From assembly GCA_013817555.1 (NCBI GenBank), contig JACDCN010000112.1, positions 1-6,916 of the forward strand: DNA of 6,916 nt. Reading direction: 5' to 3'. Numbering within the stretch: the first letter of the stretch is position 1; each line of letters begins with the position of its first letter. Both the position numbers and the translations under genes were made by a program. This DNA is from Actinomycetota bacterium (GTDB lineage: Bacteria; Actinomycetota; Thermoleophilia; Gaiellales; Gaiellaceae). Under the pieces are notes generated by a model. It was not told the DNA's origin, ran no database searches, and saw only the letters and a program-made list of their open reading frames with translations. Shown piece by piece: positions 1 through 5,851 of the stretch.

Positions 1-566
1 GTGGACAGACGATGAACCCGTCGACCTCGGAGATCATCGACGCGATCGAAGCGACCCCGGCGGACGAGGTGATTGTCCTGCCCAACAATTCGAATGTCGT
101 CCTGACCGCGGAGCAGGCGGTCGGCCTCAGCTCGAAGCCGGTGCGCATCGTCCCCTCCCGTTCCGTGCAGGCGGGCCTCGCGGCAATAGGGCGCTACATC
201 GCGACCAACTCGCCTGCTCAGAACGAGGAGGACATGCTGGAAGCGCTCGCGGCCGTCACGACCGGCGAGGTGACCGTCGCCTCACGCGACACAAAAGTCG
301 ACGGCATCACGATCTCCAAGGGCGCCTATCTCGGCCTCGTGGACGACGCTGTCGTCGTCTCCGACGAGGATCTGGACGTTGTCGTCAACGAGGTGGTCGA
401 GCGCGTCCTCGACGGCGACAGGGAGTGGCTCGGTCTGCTCGCAGGGGAGGACGCCCCTCCGCTCGACCGCCTCGTCGCCTCTCTTCAGCGCGATCATCCG
501 GACGTCCAGATCGAGGCGCATCATGGGGGACAGCCGCACTACCCCCTGCTCCTGGTCGCGGAGTGA
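1..566 (+). CDS. fakA: FakA/YloV-type DAK2 protein (fatty acid kinase catalytic subunit), C-terminal part, 5' partial
   Basis: The frame is open to the left edge; the first whole codon is at position 3 and reads GQTMNPST, the conserved GGQTMNPST segment found deep inside FakA/YloV proteins. The ATG at position 12 is therefore an internal methionine, not a start. About 187 residues of a protein usually near 550 are present: the middle/C-terminal region (Dak1_2-like), with the familiar ILPNN-type strand (VLPNNSNVVL), a VPSRSVQAGLAAI segment and VASRDTKVDGITISKG. The N-terminal DhaL-like ATP-binding domain lies outside the window. In Firmicutes FakA phosphorylates fatty acids bound to FakB/DegV partners, in the cytoplasm; the C-terminal region contacts FakB. 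A DegV protein two genes downstream supports this role. The stop TGA (564-566) overlaps the next gene's GTG by 4 bases. Whether the actinobacterial protein acts on fatty acids is inferred from family. Confidence 0.9.
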   Translation, partial: GQTMNPSTSEIIDAIEATPADEVIVLPNNSNVVLTAEQAVGLSSKPVRIVPSRSVQAGLAAIGRYIATNSPAQNEEDMLEALAAVTTGEVTVASRDTKVDGITISKGAYLGLVDDAVVVSDEDLDVVVNEVVERVLDGDREWLGLLAGEDAPPLDRLVASLQRDHPDVQIEAHHGGQPHYPLLLVAE

Positions 567-937
567 CGATCCGCGTGCTGCTCGTCGAGGACAACGACGT
601 CTATCGCGAGTCTCTCGAGTTCCTGCTCGATCGGTACGACGGGCTCGAGGTCGTGGGTGGGGTAGCGATGGGCGGCGCTGCCGCATCCGCGTGCGCGACG
701 CTCGGAGCGAACGTCGTCGTGATCGACTACCGGCTTCCCGACGTGGACGGCTCCGAGGTCGCCGCGGAAGTCCGCGAGAGGTGTCCCGGGGCGACCGTCG
801 TCTTCCTGAGCGCGTCTGCGGGTCCGCATGAAGTCGCCGCGGCACGGCGCTCCGGAGTGGCGTTCGTGCGCAAGGACGAGGGCGTCGACGTTCTCGTCGG
901 CGCGGTACGGGCTGCAGCTGGGAGGATAGGGGAGTGA
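563..937 (+). CDS. Stand-alone CheY-like response regulator receiver protein
   Basis: The 124-residue product is a single receiver domain with no DNA-binding or enzymatic output domain. Start GTG at 563 overlaps the stop of the DAK2 gene (GTGA); the protein then opens VTIRVLLVEDNDVYRESL, exactly where receiver domains begin, so longer in-frame starts upstream are rejected. Visible landmarks are the acidic pocket E9-D10, phosphoacceptor D55 within VVVIDYRLPDVDG, S83 at the switch Ser/Thr position and K104 in FVRKDEG. All residues needed for phosphorylation are present, so it should accept phosphate from a histidine kinase, but no kinase is encoded nearby. Its own stop overlaps the degV-family start (GTGA), giving two consecutive coupled junctions. 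A regulatory link to fatty acid phosphorylation is inference from position only. It could instead be a general phosphorelay component or act by protein-protein contact. Confidence 0.9.
   Translation: MTIRVLLVEDNDVYRESLEFLLDRYDGLEVVGGVAMGGAAASACATLGANVVVIDYRLPDVDGSEVAAEVRERCPGATVVFLSASAGPHEVAAARRSGVAFVRKDEGVDVLVGAVRAAAGRIGE
920..926 (+). promoter_or_regulatory. Shine-Dalgarno sequence for the DegV-family gene
   Basis: GGGAGGA ends 7 bases before the GTG at 934. It is the clearest ribosome binding site in the window and decides the GTG start in favour of later in-frame codons. It lies inside the 3' end of the receiver gene, so the DegV gene can be translated by direct initiation as well as by coupling. 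Confidence 0.75.
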
Positions 938-1794
938 ATCTCACCGCCGAGAACACCGCCGTCGTCCTCGATTCGACCTCGGATTACCCGGAGGCGCCCT
1001 CGCGCTTCCCCAACATGCGCTTCGTGCCTCTGTACGTGCGCTTTGGCGACGAGACGTACAAGGACTACACGGAGCTCGGGCCTGCCGAGTTCTACTCGAA
1101 GCTCCGCACGTCTCCGGTTCTCCCCGCGACCTCGCAGCCGACGCCCCAGGACTTCCTCACAACCTACGAGAGTCTCGCGGGCTATGAGCGGATCTATTCG
1201 CTGCACGTCTCCGCCAAGGTGTCCGGCACGTTCCAAAGCGCCGAGCTCGCCGCGTCCGAGCTCGGCGGCGACCGGGTGCACGCCGTGGACTCGAGAACTG
1301 CATCGCTCGCAATCGCCATGCTCGCACACGCCATCCAGCGCCGGCTCGCGCGCGGAACGACCGACGCCGAGCTCGCCGCGCTCGTCAAACGCTTCCAGCG
1401 AGACAGCACTGTCATCTTCACCGTCGAGACGCTGGAGTACTTGCAGCGCGGAGGCCGAATCGGCCGCGCGGCAGCGCTCGCGGGCTCCCTCTTGAACGTC
1501 CGCCCGATTCTGAGCGTCCAGGACGGTGAGGTCGTCGCAGTAGCACGCGTGCGGGGGAGCAAGAAAGCAATGGTCGAGTTCGAGCGGCGCTTCGCCGAGG
1601 CGACCGAGGATCGGCCGGGATTGCGCGTTGCGATCGCGCACGCGGATGCCCCGGAATGGGTCGGCACTCTGAGCGAGCTCGTTTGGCGCGTCCGCCCGAA
1701 AGCGGAGATCGAGTTCACGGCAACGCTCGGCGCAGTCGTCAGCACGCATACCGGCCCAGGCGCAGTCGGCTTCTTCTGGTTCCAAGATGAGTGA
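934..1794 (+). CDS. DegV family protein, probable FakB-type fatty-acid-binding partner
   Basis: The 286-residue product has the normal DegV length and fold signatures: N-terminal VVLDSTSDYPE (D13-S14), TSQPTPQDF at 66-74, SGTFQSA at 97-103, ETLEYLQRGGRIG ending near 177, and C-terminal STHTGPGAVG with H272. In characterised FakB proteins the corresponding TS, SGT, basic and His positions bind the fatty acid carboxylate, which FakA then phosphorylates to acyl-phosphate for membrane lipid synthesis. Start GTG 934 overlaps the receiver stop and has a strong Shine-Dalgarno (920-926). Co-occurrence with a FakA C-terminus two genes upstream strongly suggests a FakAB pair in one transcript. The ligand chain length cannot be read from sequence. 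The gene ends before a 162-base repeat-bearing gap, which may end or attenuate the operon. Confidence 0.92.
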   Translation: MNLTAENTAVVLDSTSDYPEAPSRFPNMRFVPLYVRFGDETYKDYTELGPAEFYSKLRTSPVLPATSQPTPQDFLTTYESLAGYERIYSLHVSAKVSGTFQSAELAASELGGDRVHAVDSRTASLAIAMLAHAIQRRLARGTTDAELAALVKRFQRDSTVIFTVETLEYLQRGGRIGRAAALAGSLLNVRPILSVQDGEVVAVARVRGSKKAMVEFERRFAEATEDRPGLRVAIAHADAPEWVGTLSELVWRVRPKAEIEFTATLGAVVSTHTGPGAVGFFWFQDE

Positions 1795-1802
1795 CGTGTA
1801 CG

Positions 1803-1828
1803 CGGGGTCAGGCTTCGGCCTGACCCCG
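1803..1828. repeat. REP-type palindrome, copy 1
   Basis: A perfect 11-bp stem (CGGGGTCAGGC at 1803-1813 with its complement at 1818-1828) closes on the loop TTCG. As RNA this gives C(UUCG)G, an unusually stable tetraloop. It begins 8 bases after the DegV stop. There is no T-run, so it is not a standard intrinsic terminator, though it could protect the 3' end or slow polymerase. The close relation to copy 2 argues for a dispersed repeat rather than a one-off hairpin. Confidence 0.8.
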
Positions 1829-1854
1829 GTCTCAGGGTGTTCGGCGACCTCACA

Positions 1855-1882
1855 CCGGGGTCAGGCTGAAGCCTGACCCCGG
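1855..1882. repeat. REP-type palindrome, copy 2 (inverted relative to copy 1)
   Basis: A perfect 12-bp stem (CCGGGGTCAGGC at 1855-1866 with its complement at 1871-1882) has the loop TGAA. Read on the minus strand the loop is TTCA, differing by one base from the TTCG of copy 1, so the two copies lie in opposite orientation 26 bases apart. The flank after copy 1 (CCCCGGT, 1824-1830) also complements the flank before copy 2 (ACCGGGG, 1854-1860). This doublet layout matches REP/BIME elements mobilised in trans by REP-associated tyrosine transposases; no such transposase is in this window. Confidence 0.8.
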
Positions 1883-1930
1883 CGAGCGCTTCAGCCGGGC
1901 TTCCTGTCGGCTTCGCCGGGGCACAGCCAC

Positions 1931-1946
1931 CTGAAGCCTGGCCTCG
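1931..1946. repeat. Degenerate REP half-copy before recG
   Basis: Fourteen of 16 bases match the loop-plus-right-arm of palindrome copy 2 (1866-1881): CTGAAGCCTG is identical, followed by two substitutions. The left arm is not preserved, so no equivalent hairpin forms; a 7-bp inverted repeat with 1888-1894 (GCTTCAG/CTGAAGC) remains. It ends 10 bases before the recG start. It is probably a decayed third copy. Confidence 0.45.
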
Positions 1947-1956
1947 CCCGCGAAGC

Positions 1957-3975
1957 GTGCCCAGACTCGAGCGGCTCGAGGCGCCGGTCGAGAGCCTGAA
2001 CGGGGTCGGTCCGGCGCTCGCTCGGAAGCTCGCTCGGATCGGCATCGAGCGAGTAGGCGACCTTCTCTGGCAGCGCCCGAGGCGCTACGAGGAGCCAGTC
2101 CCAGCGAAACGCATCAGCGAGCTCTTCGGCGACGAGGAGGCGGTGATCGAAGTCGAAGTCCGATCCGTCTCCAGCCGGCGCCGTGGGCGCCTCAAGATCC
2201 TCACCGCGCGGGTGGGCGACGAGACCGGCGAGATCAATGCGACGTGGTTCAACCAGCCCTGGCTCGAGCCGCGCCTGGCGCCCGGGACGAGCATCCGGCT
2301 GCGCGGACGCGCGAACAAGTTCGGGTTTGCCGTGTCGTCGTACGACCTCGAGGGCGAGGCGGAGACCGCGGACTTTGCGCCGGTCTACCCGGCAGGCGAG
2401 GACACCTCGCAGAAGAAGCTCCGGGAGCTTCGCGGGCAGGCGCTTCAGCTCGTACGCGACGCGGGGGAGCCGCTGCCGGCCGCGCTGCTTGCACGCGAGA
2501 GGCTTCCACTTCGTGCGGACGCGCTAGCGTCACTGCACGCGCCACGCGCGCTCGAGGACGCCGAGACTGGTCGCATCCGCCTCGCCTTCGAGGAGCTCAT
2601 GGTGCTGCAGGTCGCGCTTAAGCGAACCGCTGCGGCGCGGGAGAGGTCGTCCGCCGAGCCGTTGCCTGCGCCTGGCGAGCTGATCCAGCGCTACCGGGCG
2701 TCGCTTCCCTTCAGGCTCACCTCGGATCAGGAGCGGGCGATCGCGGAGATCGACGCCGACCTCGTGCGCTCGACGCCGATGCAGCGCCTCTTGCAGGGTG
2801 AGGTCGGCTCGGGGAAGACCGTCGTCGCGCTGTATGCGCTTCTCCGTGCGGTCGAAACGGGTCGGCAAGGAGCCCTTATGGCTCCCACGGAAACGCTCGC
2901 CGAGCAGCACTTCCTGACGATCGACGAGCTGTGCACGCCTCTCGGCATCCGTGTCTCGCTGCTCACGAGCTCCCTGGGGACGCGCGAGCGCACCGCAGTG
3001 CGCCAGCTGATCGCGTCGGGCGACGCGCCGCTCGTGGTCGGAACGCACGCGCTCATTCAGAAGGAGGTCGACTTCCGCGATCTCGCAGTCGCAGTGGTGG
3101 ACGAGCAGCACCGCTTCGGCGTAGGGCAGCGGACAGCCCTCGTCGAGGGGCGGAGCCCGCACGTTCTCCACCTCACGGCCACGCCGATCCCTCGCACACT
3201 CGCGCTCACTGTCTACGGCGATCTGGACACGAGTGAGCTTGCGCTGCCACCGGCGGGCAGGAAGCCGATCGTCACCGGCTGGGTCACCGAGGAGCGGAGT
3301 TCGGAGGCGTACCGGCGGCTCACGCGGCATCTCGACGAAGGGCGGCAGGCGTACGTCGTCTGTCCGCTGATCGAGGAGTCGGAGACCAGCGTCGCCCGCG
3401 CTGCCGAAGTCGAGGCGGAGCGCCTGCGCGGCGCCGAGCTCCGCGGCTATCGCGTCGGGTGCCTGCACGGCCGCCTGCGCCCCGCCGACCGACGGGGAGT
3501 CATGGCGAGCTTCAAGGCCCGCGAGCTCGACGTGCTCGTGGCGACCACGGTGATCGAGGTCGGCGTCGACGTCCCGAACGCGACGATCATGATCGTGCAG
3601 GAGGCCGACCGGTTCGGGCTCGCCCAGCTCCACCAGCTGCGCGGGCGCGTGGGGCGGGGCGCCGAGCAGTCCTACTGCCTGCTCGTCTCGAGACCGCGGG
3701 AGGAGCTGTCGGAAGGTGCAACAGAGCGTCTGGAGGCGATGGTGACTTCGAACGACGGATTCGAGCTTGCGGAGCGAGATCTCGAGATCCGCGGCGAGGG
3801 CCAGCTCCTGGGCGCCCGCCAGTCCGGGCTCTCGGATCTCCGCTTCGTGCGGCTTCGCCGGGACGGGGAGCTACTCGAACGTGCGCGCGACGCAGCACGT
3901 CAGCTGGAAGATGAAGGGCTGCTTGCAGCCGAGGCAGACCGCCTGCTCGGCGAAGCGGAGCACGCAGAGCCGTAG
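1957..3975 (+). CDS. recG: ATP-dependent DNA helicase RecG
   Basis: RecG is the superfamily 2 translocase that remodels stalled replication forks and branch-migrates Holliday junctions. The 672-residue product is full length. It starts with the typical LNGVGPALARKLARIGI segment, then an OB-fold wedge domain (about 55-145, FNQPW at 98-102), Walker A GEVGSGKT (281-288), the diagnostic DEQH box D382-H385, motif III TATPIPRT (407-414), motif VI QLRGRVGRG (560-568), and the RecG-specific TRG region with EIRGEGQLLGARQSG (610-624). All catalytic motifs are intact. GTG 1957 is preferred: the frame is open back to a stop at 1867 but holds no ATG, GTG or TTG, and conserved sequence begins just after. 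No clear Shine-Dalgarno is visible; the upstream gap is occupied by REP repeats. The wedge carries Trp where most RecG proteins have Tyr (FNQPY). Confidence 0.97.
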   Translation: MPRLERLEAPVESLNGVGPALARKLARIGIERVGDLLWQRPRRYEEPVPAKRISELFGDEEAVIEVEVRSVSSRRRGRLKILTARVGDETGEINATWFNQPWLEPRLAPGTSIRLRGRANKFGFAVSSYDLEGEAETADFAPVYPAGEDTSQKKLRELRGQALQLVRDAGEPLPAALLARERLPLRADALASLHAPRALEDAETGRIRLAFEELMVLQVALKRTAAARERSSAEPLPAPGELIQRYRASLPFRLTSDQERAIAEIDADLVRSTPMQRLLQGEVGSGKTVVALYALLRAVETGRQGALMAPTETLAEQHFLTIDELCTPLGIRVSLLTSSLGTRERTAVRQLIASGDAPLVVGTHALIQKEVDFRDLAVAVVDEQHRFGVGQRTALVEGRSPHVLHLTATPIPRTLALTVYGDLDTSELALPPAGRKPIVTGWVTEERSSEAYRRLTRHLDEGRQAYVVCPLIEESETSVARAAEVEAERLRGAELRGYRVGCLHGRLRPADRRGVMASFKARELDVLVATTVIEVGVDVPNATIMIVQEADRFGLAQLHQLRGRVGRGAEQSYCLLVSRPREELSEGATERLEAMVTSNDGFELAERDLEIRGEGQLLGARQSGLSDLRFVRLRRDGELLERARDAARQLEDEGLLAAEADRLLGEAEHAEP

Positions 3976-3995
3976 TGTGGTAACATGTGGTCACA
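3976..3995 (+). promoter_or_regulatory. Tandem 10-bp repeat immediately before vapB, candidate operator
   Basis: TGTGGTAACA (3976-3985) is followed directly by TGTGGTCACA (3986-3995), 9 of 10 bases identical and one helical turn apart. The second unit is a TGTG-GT-CACA palindrome. The array begins right after the recG stop and ends at the base before the vapB ATG. Phd/VapB antitoxins normally repress their own promoter through such repeated or palindromic sites, so autoregulation here is a reasonable inference. Confidence 0.55.
3981..3986 (+). promoter_or_regulatory. Candidate -10 box TAACAT for vapB, possibly leaderless
   Basis: TAACAT fits the actinobacterial TANNNT consensus and ends 9 bases before the ATG at 3996. 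Transcription would begin at or within a few bases of the start codon. The absence of any Shine-Dalgarno before vapB fits a leaderless mRNA. No good -35 is seen, which is common for such promoters. The box sits inside the tandem repeat, so a bound antitoxin would block it. Confidence 0.45.
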
Positions 3996-4262
3996 ATGCC
4001 GACGCAGATGGGCATCCGCGAGCTTCGGGACACACTGACGCATGCGATCCGTCGCGTCCGCGCGGGAGAGACGATCGAGGTGACGCATGACGGTGAGCCG
4101 GTCGCAGTGATATCGCCCTATCGGCGAAGCCGCCTCGATCAGCTGATCGCCGAAGGCCGGGCGACGCCTGGACGCCCCTTCCGAGCACCGACGCGACTGA
4201 TCGAGGCAAAGGGTCCAAGATCGGCATCGGAGATCATCCGCGAGGGCCGCGAGGATCGCTGA
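3996..4262 (+). CDS. vapB: Type II antitoxin of the Phd/YefM (VapB) family
   Basis: The 88-residue product shows the Phd/YefM N-terminal DNA-binding fold: MGIRELRDTLTHAIRRVRAGETIEVTHDGEPVAVISPY. The C-terminal part (about 45-88) is variable and basic, as expected for the toxin-wrapping tail. It should neutralise the downstream PIN toxin and repress the operon. ATG 3996 is chosen because a TAACAT box and tandem repeat end just before it; GTG 3987 (3 codons longer) lies inside the repeat, and ATG 4008 would also give a complete domain. The gene begins 20 bases after recG. Its stop (4260-4262) lies inside the open frame of the toxin, so the two overlap or nearly so. Confidence 0.88.
   Translation: MPTQMGIRELRDTLTHAIRRVRAGETIEVTHDGEPVAVISPYRRSRLDQLIAEGRATPGRPFRAPTRLIEAKGPRSASEIIREGREDR
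4242..4246 (+). promoter_or_regulatory. Possible Shine-Dalgarno for the VapC frame
   Basis: GAGGG lies within the vapB 3' end, 8 bases before the ATC codon at 4255 in the toxin frame. That spacing is good for initiation and is one reason to consider ATC 4255 as a rare start. A second GAGG at 4251-4254 would suit the GTC at 4267 less well (12 bases). Confidence 0.3.
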
Positions 4263-4665
4263 GCAGGTCATCTATGCGGATGCGTCTGCGCTCGTCAAGC
4301 TGATCGTTCGCGAGCGCGAGAGTGCTGCCCTCGCCGCTGCAGTCCCCGCGGACGCACGGCTAGCGACGAGCGGGGTCTCAACGGTCGAGGTCACGAGGGC
4401 CCTGCGCGTTGCCGGGCTGGAGAAGGATCTCGAACAGGACCTGGCGGACCTGCTCGGAGGATGCGTCGTGCTCGATATCGACTCCGATGTCCTTCGGTCG
4501 GCTGCCGCACTGGCTTCGGACGCACTGCGACCGCTAGACGCGATCCATCTCGCAACTGCGCTCGCCATTGCTCCCGAGATCATGTTCGTCTACGACCGTC
4601 AACTCGGTCGTGCCGCCCGCGAGCTCGGCATTCGCGTCGAAGCTCCGGGCACAACCGCACAGTGA
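4255..4665 (+). CDS. vapC: VapC-type PIN-domain ribonuclease toxin, no canonical start codon
   Basis: The frame (about 132-136 residues) encodes a complete PIN domain. Counting from the ATC codon at 4255, the acidic active-site residues are D9 (YADASALVKL), E45 (STVEVTRAL), D95 (PLDAIHLATAL) and D114 (VYDRQLG), the usual quartet that holds metal for RNA cleavage. Together with the Phd-type gene just upstream it forms a VapBC-like module. The frame is open from 4201 but contains no ATG, GTG or TTG before GTG 4468, which would remove two catalytic acids. The start given is therefore a guess: ATC 4255 has a well-spaced GAGGG; GTC 4267 is one base away from GTG and sits where many VapC proteins begin (VIYADAS). 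It may use a rare start, carry a start-codon mutation, or reflect a sequencing error. Its stop overlaps the rsmD GTG. Confidence 0.75.
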   Translation: MAEQVIYADASALVKLIVRERESAALAAAVPADARLATSGVSTVEVTRALRVAGLEKDLEQDLADLLGGCVVLDIDSDVLRSAAALASDALRPLDAIHLATALAIAPEIMFVYDRQLGRAARELGIRVEAPGTTAQ

Positions 4666-5191
4666 GAATCGTCGCCGGCTCGCGCAAGGGTCACCGAATC
4701 GAGGCGCCGAAGGGCGCCGTCACCCGTCCCACGGGAGATCGGGTCCGCGAAGCTGCCTTCGCGCTCGTCGGTCCGGTCGACGGGGCGAACGTTCTGGATG
4801 TCTTCGCCGGCTCGGGCGCGATGGGGCTCGAGGCTCTCTCGCGCGGCGCGTCCCGCTGCGTCTTCGTGGAGGGCGACAGAGCCGCCTGCCGAGTGATCCA
4901 GCGCAATCTCGAAAAGCTGCGTGTGACAGGGGCCGTCGTCCTGTGCCAGGACGCGATCCGCGCGTTGCACGAGGAGAGGACCCGCGACCGCCGTTACGAC
5001 CTCGTCCTCGTCGATGCTCCCTACGAGGACTGGGAGCGGCATGCAGCGCCGCTCGGCGAGCTTCTTCCCGAGCTCCTCGATACTGACGGCTTAGCAGTCG
5101 TCGAGACCTCGTCCCGCGTCGAGCCCGACCTTCCGCTCACTCTCGTCACCACGCGCCGCTACGGTTCCGCACGCATCACGCTCTTCTCCCG

Positions 5192-5195
<4 letters not shown>
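4662..5195 (+). CDS. rsmD: 16S rRNA (guanine966-N2)-methyltransferase RsmD
   Basis: RsmD uses S-adenosylmethionine to methylate G966 of 16S rRNA during small-subunit assembly. The 177-residue product has family landmarks: N-terminal VRIVAGSRKG, the RPTGDRVREAAF segment, SAM-binding motif I DVFAGSGAMGLEALSRGA starting at D46, an acidic VFVEGDRAA loop and the catalytic motif at 118-121. That motif reads DAPY instead of the usual DPPY/DPPF; the Asp, second Pro and aromatic residue are kept, so activity is likely but unproven. GTG 4662 is chosen because it overlaps the toxin stop (GTGA) and opens the conserved N-terminus; the frame is open further upstream, but that part overlaps the PIN gene and resembles nothing. 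No Shine-Dalgarno is evident, so translation probably depends on coupling from the toxin frame. Confidence 0.93.
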
Positions 5196-5707
<512 letters not shown>

Positions 5708-5763
5708 CAAGCGTGCACGGAACGCGTGTCGCGAAGCGGTCGTGTGCATGAGGAACCGCGTGT

Positions 5764-5781
5764 CGGCCGCGAAGGCGGCCG
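5764..5781. repeat. Hairpin downstream of coaD
   Basis: A perfect 7-bp stem, CGGCCGC (5764-5770) with its complement at 5775-5781, closes on GAAG. No T-run follows. With the next hairpin it may mark the 3' end of the recG-coaD transcript, or be a repeat remnant. Confidence 0.45.
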
Positions 5782-5799
5782 TAGGCTCTTGGCGCGGCC

Positions 5800-5821
5800 G
5801 GAATCCGCGCGAGCGGATTCC
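5800..5821. terminator. Strong hairpin between coaD and the SepIVA-like gene, possible terminator
   Basis: A perfect 9-bp stem, GGAATCCGC (5800-5808) with its complement at 5813-5821, closes on GCGA, a GNRA tetraloop. It has no following U-tract, so it is not a classical intrinsic terminator, although high-GC actinobacteria often have such tail-less hairpins. It lies 16 bases before the candidate -10 box of the next gene, the expected place to separate two transcription units. Confidence 0.4.
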
Positions 5822-5836
5822 AGCCTGACGCATAAG

Positions 5837-5842
5837 TAGACT
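5837..5842 (+). promoter_or_regulatory. Candidate -10 box TAGACT for the SepIVA-like gene
   Basis: TAGACT matches TANNNT and ends 9 bases before the ATG at 5852, the same spacing as TAACAT before vapB. It lies in the only AT-richer patch of this gap. The bases before the ATG (TTTCCGCCCC) hold no Shine-Dalgarno, so a leaderless or near-leaderless mRNA is plausible. No convincing -35 is seen. Confidence 0.45.
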
Positions 5843-5851
5843 TTCCGCCCC

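Noticed and set aside
12..14. ATG at 12 as the start of the first gene
   Set aside because: The frame is open upstream and the codons before it complete the conserved GQTMNPST motif, so this is an internal methionine.
425..562. N-terminal extension of the receiver protein to 425
   Set aside because: The extra residues are Arg/Ser/Pro-rich, overlap the DAK2 gene and precede a normal receiver N-terminus; the GTGA start at 563 explains the gene.
727..1785. 352-codon open frame on the minus strand opposite the receiver and DegV genes
   Set aside because: It is antisense to two genes with clear family motifs; its composition is that of a GC-rich shadow frame and no domain is recognisable.
1194..2045. 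283-codon minus-strand frame spanning the DegV end, the repeats and the recG start
   Set aside because: It crosses palindromic repeats and two confident genes and resembles no protein family.
2530..3633. 367-codon open frame on the minus strand opposite recG
   Set aside because: It lies fully inside recG and shows no motif; GC-rich codon bias opens such frames by default.
4248..4266. Programmed +1 frameshift at the antitoxin TGA making a VapB-VapC fusion
   Set aside because: GAGG lies shortly before CGC-TGA, recalling prfB, but the slip from CGC to GCT would leave poor codon pairing, so the layout alone is not enough.
4274..4303. Nine-codon ORF starting at ATG 4274
   Set aside because: It is out of frame with the PIN domain, very short and without a Shine-Dalgarno.
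4461..4661. Upstream extension of RsmD
   Set aside because: The added 67 residues are Arg/Ser-rich, overlap the PIN gene in another frame and are absent from the RsmD family.
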